From JBBREP01 sp036501845 (GTDB lineage: Bacteria > Actinomycetota > Acidimicrobiia > IMCC26256 > PALSA-610): a stretch of 42,362 nucleotides of DNA. Location: positions 1 to 42,362 of the forward strand of contig DASXZO010000161.1 in the NCBI GenBank assembly GCA_036501845.1, read 5' to 3'. Of the stretch, positions 16,505 to 26,503 are shown piece after piece. The position numbers and the translations under genes were made by a program. The notes under the pieces were generated by a model. It saw only the letters and a list, made by a program, of their open reading frames with translations, was not told where the DNA came from and made no database searches. Numbering within the stretch: position 1 is the first letter of the stretch; each line of letters opens with the position of its first letter.

Positions 16505-17233
16505 ATGGTCCCGCCCCGCACCGTGATCCGCGAACAGATCCTGGCCGCCACCGAGCAGGTAATCGCCGAATGCGGCTACGCGGGCGCCACCACCAAGGCG
16601 ATCGCCAAGGCCGCCCACTGCTCGGAGGGTTCCCTCTACAACTACTTCCCCGACAAGCGGGCGCTGTTCATGGAGTGTGCCTTCGCCCAGAACGCCGGAC
16701 TGCTCGACCGCCTCACCTCGCTCCCCGACCGGGTGGGCGAGGCCACCGTCGACGAGAACCTCACCGAGATGCTCGAGGCGATGCTCACATTCCAGCAGCG
16801 CCTCGTTCCCGTGCTGCTCACCACGTGGGCGAGTGCCGACCACGTGGCCGCGGCACGCCAGCACGCCGAAGCTGCCAAGGAGCACGCAATGGCCGCGCGC
16901 GAGCAGGCACGTGAGTACGCACGCGCGGTTCGCAAGAACCCGCTGGCCCCGCCCGAGACGCACCTTCACGACGCCCACGAAGCGATGCACGCCGCGATCC
17001 CCGAAGAGCTCCGGGGCGGGCCGCACAAGCTGGTGGCCACCTACCTCGAAGGCGAGCGCGCGATCGGGCGCGTGCGCGCCGACCTCGACACCGACGCGGC
17101 CGCGTGGCTGCTCATGAGCATCCCGTTCAACGCCGCGTTCCTCGACACCGTCAAGCCGGGCATCGAGATGCCGCTCGGCCCGCACGACCGCATCGCACGC
17201 ACCGTCGCCGTCGTGGTCGACGGGATGCGATGA
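16505..17233 (+). CDS. TetR-family transcriptional regulator
   Basis: Predicted 242-aa regulator. The N-terminal helix-turn-helix spans about residues 8-55, with the TetR signature VIAECGYAGATTKAIAKAA, then SEGSLYNYFPDKRALF. The C-terminal ligand/dimer domain has an Ala/Glu-rich helix around residues 115-145. The ATG at 16505 has AAGG about 5 nt upstream. Its stop overlaps the start of the ABC ATPase gene (ATGA), so regulator and transporter are one operon. It most likely represses this operon through the palindromes upstream and is released by a substrate of the exporter. The ligand is unknown. Confidence 0.9.
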   Translation: MVPPRTVIREQILAATEQVIAECGYAGATTKAIAKAAHCSEGSLYNYFPDKRALFMECAFAQNAGLLDRLTSLPDRVGEATVDENLTEMLEAMLTFQQRLVPVLLTTWASADHVAAARQHAEAAKEHAMAAREQAREYARAVRKNPLAPPETHLHDAHEAMHAAIPEELRGGPHKLVATYLEGERAIGRVRADLDTDAAAWLLMSIPFNAAFLDTVKPGIEMPLGPHDRIARTVAVVVDGMR

Positions 17234-18249
17234 GTCGCACCGAAACCTGGAGTCAGCACACCGTGAACATCATTCACCAATCCTCCGGCTACGCGATCCG
17301 CGCCACGGGCGTGGAGCAACGCTTCGGCAGGGGTCCCAAGGCCGTGCACGCGCTGCGCGGCGTCGACCTCGAGATCGAAGCCGGCACTGTGTACGGCCTG
17401 CTCGGCCACAACGGTGCCGGCAAGACCACGCTCGTCAACATCCTCACCACACTCGTGCCCGCCGCGGGCGGGCGCGCGTCCGTTGCCGGCTTCGACGTGG
17501 AGCGCGACGCCAAGCAGGTGCGCGCTCGCATCGGCCTCACCGGCCAGTACGCCGCGGTCGACGAAGACCTCACCGGCCGCGAGAACCTGCGCATGATCGG
17601 GCGCCTGCTCGGTATGCCGAAGCGCACGGCCGACACCCGCTCGCGCGAGCTGTTGGAGCGCTTCGACCTCGCCGACGCTTCGGAACGGCGCGCCGCCACC
17701 TACAGCGGTGGTATGCGCCGCCGCCTCGACCTCGCGGCGTCGCTCGTGGGCCAGCCCGAGGTGTTGTTTCTCGACGAGCCCACCACCGGTCTCGACCCGT
17801 CGAGCCGCGTGGAGCTGTGGGACGTGATCGCGCAGCTCGTCGACCTCGGCACCACGGTGCTGCTCACTACGCAGTACCTCGAAGAGGCCGACCGTCTCGC
17901 CGACCAGATCGGCGTGCTCGACGCGGGGCTCATGATCGCCGAGGGCACCGCGGCCGAGCTCAAGTCGAAGGTCGGCGGGCATGTGGTGGAAGTGACGGTC
18001 GGCGACGGTGAGGCGTTGCGCTCGGCGTGTGCCGCGCTCGGCAACCGTTCGGCTGCGATCGACGAGCTCACGCGCACTGTGACCGTGCCGGTCGAAGGCG
18101 CCGGCGACGTCGCACCGATCGTGCGCGCACTCGACGATCGCGGCGTGACGCTCACCGGGCTGCAACTCCACGAGCCCACGCTCGACGACGTGTTCTTCGC
18201 GCTCACCGGCGCGCGCCACGTGGACGACGAAGTCTCCCCCGCCGCGTGA
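17230..18249 (+). CDS. DrrA-type ABC transporter ATP-binding protein
   Basis: Predicted 339-aa ATPase. It has Walker A GHNGAGKTT (59-67), a Q-loop around ARIGLTGQYAAVD, signature YSGGMRRRLDL, Walker B VLFLDEPTTGLD, and a C-terminal extension of about 85 residues. This matches the DrrA/daunorubicin-resistance subfamily of drug or lipid exporters. It energises the membrane protein encoded 46 bp downstream. The ATG at 17230 overlaps the tetR stop; a GTG at 17263 is an alternative start. The exported molecule cannot be predicted. Confidence 0.93.
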   Translation: MSRTETWSQHTVNIIHQSSGYAIRATGVEQRFGRGPKAVHALRGVDLEIEAGTVYGLLGHNGAGKTTLVNILTTLVPAAGGRASVAGFDVERDAKQVRARIGLTGQYAAVDEDLTGRENLRMIGRLLGMPKRTADTRSRELLERFDLADASERRAATYSGGMRRRLDLAASLVGQPEVLFLDEPTTGLDPSSRVELWDVIAQLVDLGTTVLLTTQYLEEADRLADQIGVLDAGLMIAEGTAAELKSKVGGHVVEVTVGDGEALRSACAALGNRSAAIDELTRTVTVPVEGAGDVAPIVRALDDRGVTLTGLQLHEPTLDDVFFALTGARHVDDEVSPAA

Positions 18250-18295
18250 CGTCGTTCGACGTCGCAGCCAATTCCTTCGATCCAAGGACCACGAC

Positions 18296-19141
18296 ATGAC
18301 CGCCATCACTGCCGCGACCGACGCGCCCATCGCGCTGGCGGCCCGCGCCCGCGACGAGCGCGCCAGCAAGCTCACCGAAGTGCTCGTGCTCACGCAGCGC
18401 AACCTGCTGAAGCTGATCCGCGTGCCGCAGCTCGCGTTCTTCTCACTCGTGCAGCCGATCCTGTTCCTCACGCTGTTCAGCCAGGTGTTCCAGGGTCTGG
18501 CGAAGACGCCCGGCATCGAGCGCCTGCACGTGAACTACATCGACTATCTGCTCCCCGCGATCCTGATCGTGACCGTCGCGCAGAACGCCGTGCAGTCGGC
18601 CGTGGGCATTGCCACCGATCTCAACACCGGCGTGATCGACCGTTTCCGTTCGCTGCCGATCAGCCGCGGGTCGGTGCTCGTGGCCCGGTCGATGTCGGAC
18701 GTGCTCCGATCGACGGTGCAGGGGCTGATCATGGTGGCGCTCGGCATGGCCGTGTTCGGCTTCCGTTTCCACGGCAGCCTGCTCGGCGCGGTGGCGATGA
18801 TCGCGCTTGCCGCACTGTTCGCATGGTCGCTCACGTGGATCTTCCTGGCCCTCGGCGTGGCCACCAAGAACGCCGAGACCGCGCAAGTGGCCGGCTTCAT
18901 GTTCCTCTTCCCGCTGATGTTCGCGGCCAGCGCCTTCGTACCCGTGGCCGCGCTACCGGGCTGGATGCAGGCGATCGCGAAGGTGAACCCGCTCTCCTAC
19001 CTCACCGATGCGAACCGCGCGCTCGCGCTCGGCTGGCCAGCCGGCACGGTGGTGCTCAAGGCGCTGCTGGCGATCGCGATCGTCACCACGATCGGCGTCA
19101 CGCTGACGTCGCTCGCCTGGAAGCGCCTCTCGAAAGCGTGA
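18296..19141 (+). CDS. DrrB-type ABC-2 transporter permease
   Basis: Predicted 281-aa membrane protein of the ABC-2 family. A cytoplasmic N terminus is followed by six hydrophobic segments. The DrrB-like region GIATDLNTGVIDRFRSLPIS and the late NPLSYLTDANRAL motif are clear. It forms an exporter with the preceding ATPase. The ATG at 18296 has AAGGA 7 nt upstream. The gene ends 48 bp before the convergent uvrB stop; only a small GTCGG-TCAG-CCGAC stem (19185-19198) is visible there. Confidence 0.92.
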   Translation: MTAITAATDAPIALAARARDERASKLTEVLVLTQRNLLKLIRVPQLAFFSLVQPILFLTLFSQVFQGLAKTPGIERLHVNYIDYLLPAILIVTVAQNAVQSAVGIATDLNTGVIDRFRSLPISRGSVLVARSMSDVLRSTVQGLIMVALGMAVFGFRFHGSLLGAVAMIALAALFAWSLTWIFLALGVATKNAETAQVAGFMFLFPLMFAASAFVPVAALPGWMQAIAKVNPLSYLTDANRALALGWPAGTVVLKALLAIAIVTTIGVTLTSLAWKRLSKA

Positions 19142-19189
19142 TAGTTCGGACACCGCGGCGCGACGCCCGCGCTCTACCACGACTGTCGG

Positions 19190-21241
<2,052 letters not shown>

Positions 21242-21382
21242 GGGTCCAGGATAGAGACGGGTGACGACAGCTTCTACTTGCTCCGCTCCGCTTCGCGGCG
21301 AGCTCGCTCCTGCACCGCGCCGTCCCGCACAAGTGCCCGCTCGCCGCGGCGCCCACGAGTGCCCTGAACAGGGCCGCTGCGC

Positions 21383-22015
21383 CTATTCCGGCGCAGGCAT
21401 TCTTGCGAGCCGCTCCAGGTCCGGCCAGATCGCCTCCACCTGACGTTCGAGGTCGGCGAGCTTGCCGGCGTTGTCGAGCAGGTGCGTGGCGACGGCCCGG
21501 CGCTCCTCGTCGCTCGCCTGCTGGGCGATGCGCCGCAGTGCGTCGTCGCGCGGCACGCCGCGAGCGTCGAGCCGGTCGAGCCGCACTTCGAGCGGCGCCT
21601 CCACCACGATCACCGCGGCGTAGTCGTAGCCCTTGGTCGATTCGACGAGCAGCGGCACGTCGTGCACGACCACCGCGCCCTCGGGTGCCTCAGCCACCAG
21701 GCGCAGGAACTCGGCGCCGATCGCCGGATGCGTGATCGCTTCGAGGTCCTTGCGATCTTCGGGTGTGGCAAAGGCCCGCTCGGCGAGCTTCGGACGGTTG
21801 AGGCGGCCGTCGGGGCCGATGACGTCGGCGCCGAAGCGTTCGGCGAGCGCGGTGAGTGCCGGCATCCCCGGTTCCACCACATAGCGCGCGATCTGGTCGG
21901 CGTCGACCACCACCGCGCCTCGCGCCGCCAGCATGCCGGCCACCGTCGACTTCCCCGACCCGATACCCCCGGTCAGCCCGACCATCGCCACATCAACGAC
22001 CCTAGGTGAGCGCAT
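21383..22015 (-). CDS. coaE: Dephospho-CoA kinase
   Basis: Predicted 210-aa kinase for the last step of coenzyme A synthesis (phosphorylation of the 3'-hydroxyl of dephospho-CoA). The P-loop GLTGGIGSGKST, the conserved DADQIARYVVEPG and the HDVPLLVES lid region are present. Actinobacterial orthologues often carry a C-terminal GrpB-like extension; this one ends right after the kinase domain. Start at 22015, or at the internal ATG 21985, which lies closer to the P-loop. Position beside uvrB matches the known actinobacterial rpsA-coaE-uvrB order, with other genes inserted before rpsA here. Confidence 0.94.
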   Translation of the reverse strand: MRSPRVVDVAMVGLTGGIGSGKSTVAGMLAARGAVVVDADQIARYVVEPGMPALTALAERFGADVIGPDGRLNRPKLAERAFATPEDRKDLEAITHPAIGAEFLRLVAEAPEGAVVVHDVPLLVESTKGYDYAAVIVVEAPLEVRLDRLDARGVPRDDALRRIAQQASDEERRAVATHLLDNAGKLADLERQVEAIWPDLERLARMPAPE

Positions 22016-22058
22016 AGGTCTTTCTCTTCACTCAGGCTCGGCGACGCCGATCGGGAGT

Positions 22059-22074
22059 TGGGCCGGACGGCCCA
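22059..22074. repeat. 6-bp stem with 4-nt loop just before the histidine kinase start
   Basis: TGGGCC-GGAC-GGCCCA lies 8 bp before the kinase ATG, in the 67-bp gap between divergent coaE and the two-component genes. It sits where a Shine-Dalgarno would be expected, and none is otherwise visible. It could be an operator or leader hairpin, but the match is short. Confidence 0.3.
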
Positions 22075-22082
22075 TCATCCCT

Positions 22083-23750
22083 ATGCCACGTACCGACTAC
22101 GACGAACCGCGCGCCGCTGCAGCCACTGAGCCTCCGAGCCCAGGCGGCTTCGACGAGCGCCTGGCGCTGCTGCTCACCGCGGCGCGCTGGCTCAACGTGA
22201 TGCTCGGACTCGTGGTGCTCCTGCGCGACGACGTGGCGCGCTACCAGTTCGCCGGTCCGGCGCTCCTCGCGGCGGCGGCCCTCGCCTACACGGTGCGTGG
22301 CCACCAAGCGTCGATGACCGTACCGACGCGCTACGTGGCCCTCGAGCTCGCGGCCACCGCCGCCGCGGTGCTGCTCACCGGTGGTCTCAGCAGCCCACTC
22401 GTGCTCGCGCCGGCCGTGCCCATGCTCCTCGCCGGTTACCGCTTCGACGAGCGTTATTCGGTGGTGCTCGCCGGCATCGCAATCGCGGTCACCTCGGGTG
22501 CGGTGGTGATCCAGGACGACGGCAGCACGTCGCCACGCGCCGCCGCGCTCGTGGGTGTGGTGTATCTCATCTGCGGCGCGCTCGGCGCGTTCACCCGCCG
22601 GCTCGTGCGCGAGATCGGCGCGCAGCGCACCGAGGTGCTCGAAGAGCTCTCACGTCTCGAAGAGGCGAACGGTCTCCTCGTGGCGCTGCACGGACTCACG
22701 CAGACGATGCCCGCCACACTCGACCTCGACGAAGTGATGATGTCGGTGCGGAACCGTCTCGACAGCTCGTTCTCGCACTCCGCGCTGTGCGTGCTCGTAC
22801 GCAATGCCGCGACCGGACACTGGCAACCTGAAATCGCCGAAGGCGCGCGCATTGCGGGCGCGCTGCGCGACGAGGAGCTGCCGGCGCCGCTGCGCACCTC
22901 GATCGAGGACCGTCATGTGGTTCGGGTCGACGACTATTTGCGCGAATCCTTTCAGGGCGTCTCGTCGTTCGCGCGCAGTGGCATGTATGGCGCGCTCTGG
23001 GCTCGCGGGCAGGTGGTCGGTCTCATCGCGGTCGAACACAACGAGCCGCGGCAGTACACCGTCGCCGAAGCGCAACGGCTCAATGCGCTACGCGAATCGG
23101 TGGCGCTGCAGCTCGACAACGCCTTGTGGTTCGGCCGCTTGAAGACGCTCGGCGCCGAGACCGAGCGCGCGCGCATCGCTCGCGACCTGCACGACCGCAT
23201 CGCCCAGTCGCTCGCCTACGTGGGCTTCGAGCTCGAACGCCACGCCGTCGGCGGCAAGCCGGCCGGACCCGACGTGCTCACCGAGCTGCGCGAAGTGATT
23301 CACGGCGTGGTGATCGAGCTGCGCGACACGCTCTACGACCTGCGCGCCCGCGTCACCGACGACGAACCCTTCGAGGACGTCGCCCGCCGCTACCTCGAGC
23401 GCTTCGAGGACCGCTACGACATCGACGTCGACTTCCGTAGCCGCAGCGACCACCGGCTCCCCGTGTCGGTGGAACAGGAGCTCTGGCGCATCTTGCAGGA
23501 GGGCCTGCAAAACGTGGCCCGCCATGCCGACGCCGGCCGCGTAGAGATCGACTTTTCCGTCCACTCCAAGTCCGCGAGCCTCGAGGTGCGCGACGACGGG
23601 TGTGGCTTCGTTCCCCTCGGCGTTCCCGGAGACCGCTTCGGACTCATGGGTATGCGCGAACGCGCCGATGCCATAGGGGCGCAACTTCGCATCGACAGCC
23701 GGCTCGGTCACGGCACCGTGATCCGAGTCGAAATGGAGGTAGCAGCATGA
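22083..23750 (+). CDS. NarL-type (HisKA_3) membrane histidine kinase with GAF domain
   Basis: Predicted 555-aa sensor kinase. About six hydrophobic segments (residues 25-180) form a membrane sensor without a large outer loop. A short coiled linker (LEELSRLEEANGLLVAL) leads to a GAF-like domain (about 200-350). The dimerisation/phosphoacceptor helix ERARIARDLHDRIAQSLAYV contains His370. A HATPase_c domain follows, with N-box EGLQNVARHADA and G-boxes DDGCGFVP and GLMGMRERA. The stop overlaps the response-regulator start (ATGA), so the pair is one operon. The signal is unknown. Confidence 0.93.
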   Translation: MPRTDYDEPRAAAATEPPSPGGFDERLALLLTAARWLNVMLGLVVLLRDDVARYQFAGPALLAAAALAYTVRGHQASMTVPTRYVALELAATAAAVLLTGGLSSPLVLAPAVPMLLAGYRFDERYSVVLAGIAIAVTSGAVVIQDDGSTSPRAAALVGVVYLICGALGAFTRRLVREIGAQRTEVLEELSRLEEANGLLVALHGLTQTMPATLDLDEVMMSVRNRLDSSFSHSALCVLVRNAATGHWQPEIAEGARIAGALRDEELPAPLRTSIEDRHVVRVDDYLRESFQGVSSFARSGMYGALWARGQVVGLIAVEHNEPRQYTVAEAQRLNALRESVALQLDNALWFGRLKTLGAETERARIARDLHDRIAQSLAYVGFELERHAVGGKPAGPDVLTELREVIHGVVIELRDTLYDLRARVTDDEPFEDVARRYLERFEDRYDIDVDFRSRSDHRLPVSVEQELWRILQEGLQNVARHADAGRVEIDFSVHSKSASLEVRDDGCGFVPLGVPGDRFGLMGMRERADAIGAQLRIDSRLGHGTVIRVEMEVAA

Positions 23751-24445
23751 CCAGGGTGCTTCTCGCCGACGACCACCAGTTGTTGCGCCAGGCGCTTCGG
23801 CGAGCCCTCGAGGACGCCGGTTACGACGTGGTTGCCGAAGCCGGTGACGGTGAGGAGGCGATGCACGGCGTGGCCGAGCATCACCCTGACCTCGTAGTCA
23901 TCGACGTGACCATGCCCGTCCTTGACGGCGTTGAGGCCACACGTCGGATCCATTCGGAGTGGCCCGAGACGTCGATCGTCGTACTGACGATGCACGCCGA
24001 GGACGCGCTCAAGGCCGAGGCGCTACGCGCCGGCGCCGCAGCGTTCCTCACCAAGGACTCGGCCATGCACGAGCTCGTCGCCACCGTCGACGCAGTGACG
24101 CGTGGCGAGACGATGTCGGCCGATGTGGCCGCGCAGATCGTGCGCGAGTTCGAGCCGCTGGCCGGTGTGGGCGCAACTCATGCCCACGCCGCCCACAACG
24201 GTAACGGACACGCGCCGGCGCACACCAACAACAAGAACGACGCGTCGCCGCTCACGCCGCGCGAGGAGGAGATCCTCCAACTCATCGCCGACGGCCGCTC
24301 CACCACCGAGGCGGCGCGTGAGCTGTTCATCTCGGCGAAGACGGTGAAGAACCACCTCGCCTCGATCTACGCCAAGCTCGACGCCCGCGACCGCACCCAA
24401 GCCGTGCTCTACGCGGTGCGCAGCGGCATCGTGCGCCTCGACTGA
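23747..24445 (+). CDS. NarL/LuxR-type response regulator
   Basis: Predicted 232-aa DNA-binding regulator. The receiver domain (1-120) has acidic pocket Asp8-Asp9, phosphoacceptor Asp53 (VVIDVTMP) and a conserved Lys in FLTKDS. The LuxR helix-turn-helix near the C terminus reads LTPREEEILQLIADGRS, with AKTVKNHLASIYAKL. Between them lies a His- and Asn-rich linker (about 144-168, e.g. HAHAAHNGNGHAPAH), unusual for the family and possibly metal-sensitive. GGAGGT stands 6 nt before the ATG. Partner of the kinase upstream. The gene faces the Tad pilus operon, a plausible but unproven target. Confidence 0.94.
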   Translation: MTRVLLADDHQLLRQALRRALEDAGYDVVAEAGDGEEAMHGVAEHHPDLVVIDVTMPVLDGVEATRRIHSEWPETSIVVLTMHAEDALKAEALRAGAAAFLTKDSAMHELVATVDAVTRGETMSADVAAQIVREFEPLAGVGATHAHAAHNGNGHAPAHTNNKNDASPLTPREEEILQLIADGRSTTEAARELFISAKTVKNHLASIYAKLDARDRTQAVLYAVRSGIVRLD

Positions 24446-24497
24446 CATCGACACAGGTCGACAAACGTCGACGTACGTCGACCGCCCTCGACACGCG
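24438..24497. repeat. Six TCGAC pentamers at exact 10-bp spacing
   Basis: TCGAC starts at 24438, 24448, 24458, 24468, 24478 and 24488. The five bases between copies vary (TGACA, ACAGG, AAACG, GTACG, CGCCC). The first copy covers the last sense codons of the response regulator; the rest are intergenic. Spacing of about one helical turn puts all copies on one DNA face. It may be a phased protein-binding array or a degenerate tandem repeat. Confidence 0.8.
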
Positions 24498-24520
24498 CAG
24501 GCAATGCACCTGTGAACGCG

Positions 24521-24554
24521 ACGAAGCCCCGTTGCCGTAGCAACGGGGCTTCGT
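24521..24554. terminator. Bidirectional hairpin terminator between the response regulator and flp
   Basis: ACGAAGCCCCGTTGC and GCAACGGGGCTTCGT form a perfect 15-bp stem with loop CGTA. It lies between two convergent genes, 75 bp after the response-regulator stop and 20 bp after the flp stop. A long U-tract is missing, as is usual in high-GC actinobacteria. Confidence 0.85.
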
Positions 24555-24574
24555 TGTGCGCTGTGCTTGGGGTG

Positions 24575-24766
24575 CTAGCTGCTGCTGACCGCGGCGTTCG
24601 CCGAGCTGAACTTGCTCGAAACGGTGCCACCGAGTGTCTTGACGGCGACGAGCACGATGATGGCGATGAAGGCGAGGAGGAGCAGGTACTCCACCAGGTT
24701 CGCCCCACGCTCACTGCGGTGGGCGAGCTTCGCCTGGATCCAGGTGCGGAAGATCATGAAGTCCAT
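24575..24766 (-). CDS. flp: Flp-type type IVb pilin
   Basis: Predicted 63-aa prepilin. A 20-residue positively charged leader (FRTWIQAKLAHRSERG) precedes the class III cleavage motif G-X4-E-Y (GANLVEY), with cleavage expected after Gly. Then comes a single hydrophobic helix (LLLLAFIAIIVLVAVKTL) and a short Ser/Ala-rich tail. This is the structural subunit of the Tad/Flp pilus whose machinery is encoded upstream. I chose the ATG at 24766 because it gives a normal leader; AAAGGA lies about 12 nt upstream. A 201-bp gap separates it from the preceding gene, so it may have its own promoter. The prepilin peptidase is not in the window. Confidence 0.92.
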   Translation of the reverse strand: MDFMIFRTWIQAKLAHRSERGANLVEYLLLLAFIAIIVLVAVKTLGGTVSSKFSSANAAVSSS

Positions 24767-24967
24767 GTCGGTGTCGGTTCCTTTGGTGGAGCTTGGCTGC
24801 GTATGCAGGAGTATCGCCACGGTGCGTGAGGTGGTCCATGGGCCATCTGTCCCGACTTCGCAGCGCTGCTGTTCCGTGCGGCTCTGGTGGCCAACCGATG
24901 CATCGGCGGGCCCGCACTGGAGGCTGCGCGCATTCATCGCGAACGTGACCGGCGTCGCAGCAGACGG

Positions 24968-26488
24968 CTATCGGGCGGCAGGGCTTCCCGAGCGCACAAA
25001 CACCGTCCAGTCCTTGTCGCCGTATATCCGCTTCCACTGCGGGCTCTCGGCGAGCACCTGCGTGAGCGGCCCGGTGCGAGGCCAGATCACCGACTGGATG
25101 TCGTACTTGTGGAGGATCTTCGACCACTGCGGATCGGCGGCTTCGAGCTTGTCGTAGTCGTCGATCAACGGGATCGGATACATGTCGAAGCGGTCGTCCA
25201 TGAACACGTGCTGTTGCGGGAAGTGCGCCGCCAGCATCCAGCCGGCGTTGGCGTCGGTGGTGAGCAGGCGGCTCCCCGCACCGCCATGCGCCTCGAGCGC
25301 GGCGTAGGCCTTCACGGAGAAGCCCTGCAGGTCGTAGTTCGGTTCGGTGACGGCCTGCAGCGCGAACATCACCGCGAGGCCGATGAGCCCGGCGATGAAC
25401 CATCCGGCGATCCGGTCGGTGGTGTCGAGGCGACGCGTCGCCTCGTGGTCGGCCTTGGGTCGCGCGGCGCGGGCAACCATCGGCATCATCACGACCACCG
25501 CGATCGCGAGGTTGCGGATCGCCCAGAGACCGAGCAGCACGAACGGCAACGTCACGAGCACGTCACGCCGACTCGGCCGGCGTTCCGACCGCAACATCAG
25601 CGCGAACCCGATCACGAGGAACGCCGCGAACGCCATCCCGAGCGGCGCGTGGAACGTTGGCGACATCCACTCCGACACGTTGGCGAGGACCTTGCTGCGC
25701 CCGAGCAGTGCAACGGGGAACAGCACGAGCCCAGGGCCGTAGGGGTTGGCCAACAAGAACGGGATCGAGATCGCAGTAGCAACGAGCAACGTGCGTTCGC
25801 GCGTACCCGGCCGCGGCCACTCGCCGTCGAGGGCGCGGCCAACGAGATGCAGCGCGATGTAGAGGTAGCCGAGCGCGAACGACCCGTGGACGTTCTCCCA
25901 CACCCACATCACGATCGGGAGTGTCACCATCACGTGACGGCCGAGCCACGACGACGGCAGCTCCACGATCGTGACCACGGCAACGAGCGTGAGGATCCCG
26001 AACGCGAGCGGTCGCTCCGACCAGATCGACGCGATCACCATGAACGCCGGCAGCATGAGGCCGGCGGCGCGCACGCGGTCCTCGCAGCCGCGCAGCGCGA
26101 GTCGGTACACCATCGCCATCACGAGCGTGCAGCACACGCCCATGAGCACGCGAATGCCGATCGCACCGACGCTCCGCTCGAGCACGCCGTAGGCGCACTC
26201 GGCCAGCCACGACTCGGCGACGAACCGTGTGCCCGGTGCCGTGAACGAGTACACGTCGTGGCGCGGGATGCCGTGGTCGAGGATCCACCGTCCGGTGGTG
26301 AGGTGCACGAGGAACGAGTTGTCGTGCAACCGCTGTATGCCGATCTTCCAGCCGCCCACAGCGAACGCCGCAGTAAATGCGGCGGCCATCGTCACGCCGC
26401 GAGCGCGGCTCGGGGCCGCAGCCGGCGCGTCAGTGGGTTCCGGCGTGGGACGCGCCGGCTCGCGCGGATCGACGTCGATGAGCGCCAT
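24968..26488 (-). CDS. Polytopic GT-C-like membrane protein in the Tad locus
   Basis: Predicted 506-aa membrane protein. A Pro/Ala-rich cytoplasmic arm is followed by a first segment near residues 32-50 and a conserved loop HLTTGRWILDHGIPRHDVYS, then FVAESWLAE, about ten more hydrophobic helices, and a soluble C-terminal domain of about 115 residues (FMDDRFDMYP). The layout suits GT-C-type membrane glycosyltransferases, but I cannot assign a named family or donor. It begins 15 bp after tadC and precedes flp on the same strand. Pilin or surface glycosylation would be a natural guess from context; pure linkage is the alternative. Confidence 0.7.
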   Translation of the reverse strand: MALIDVDPREPARPTPEPTDAPAAAPSRARGVTMAAAFTAAFAVGGWKIGIQRLHDNSFLVHLTTGRWILDHGIPRHDVYSFTAPGTRFVAESWLAECAYGVLERSVGAIGIRVLMGVCCTLVMAMVYRLALRGCEDRVRAAGLMLPAFMVIASIWSERPLAFGILTLVAVVTIVELPSSWLGRHVMVTLPIVMWVWENVHGSFALGYLYIALHLVGRALDGEWPRPGTRERTLLVATAISIPFLLANPYGPGLVLFPVALLGRSKVLANVSEWMSPTFHAPLGMAFAAFLVIGFALMLRSERRPSRRDVLVTLPFVLLGLWAIRNLAIAVVVMMPMVARAARPKADHEATRRLDTTDRIAGWFIAGLIGLAVMFALQAVTEPNYDLQGFSVKAYAALEAHGGAGSRLLTTDANAGWMLAAHFPQQHVFMDDRFDMYPIPLIDDYDKLEAADPQWSKILHKYDIQSVIWPRTGPLTQVLAESPQWKRIYGDKDWTVFVRSGSPAAR

Positions 26489-26503
26489 GGCGGGCCGCTG
26501 CGG

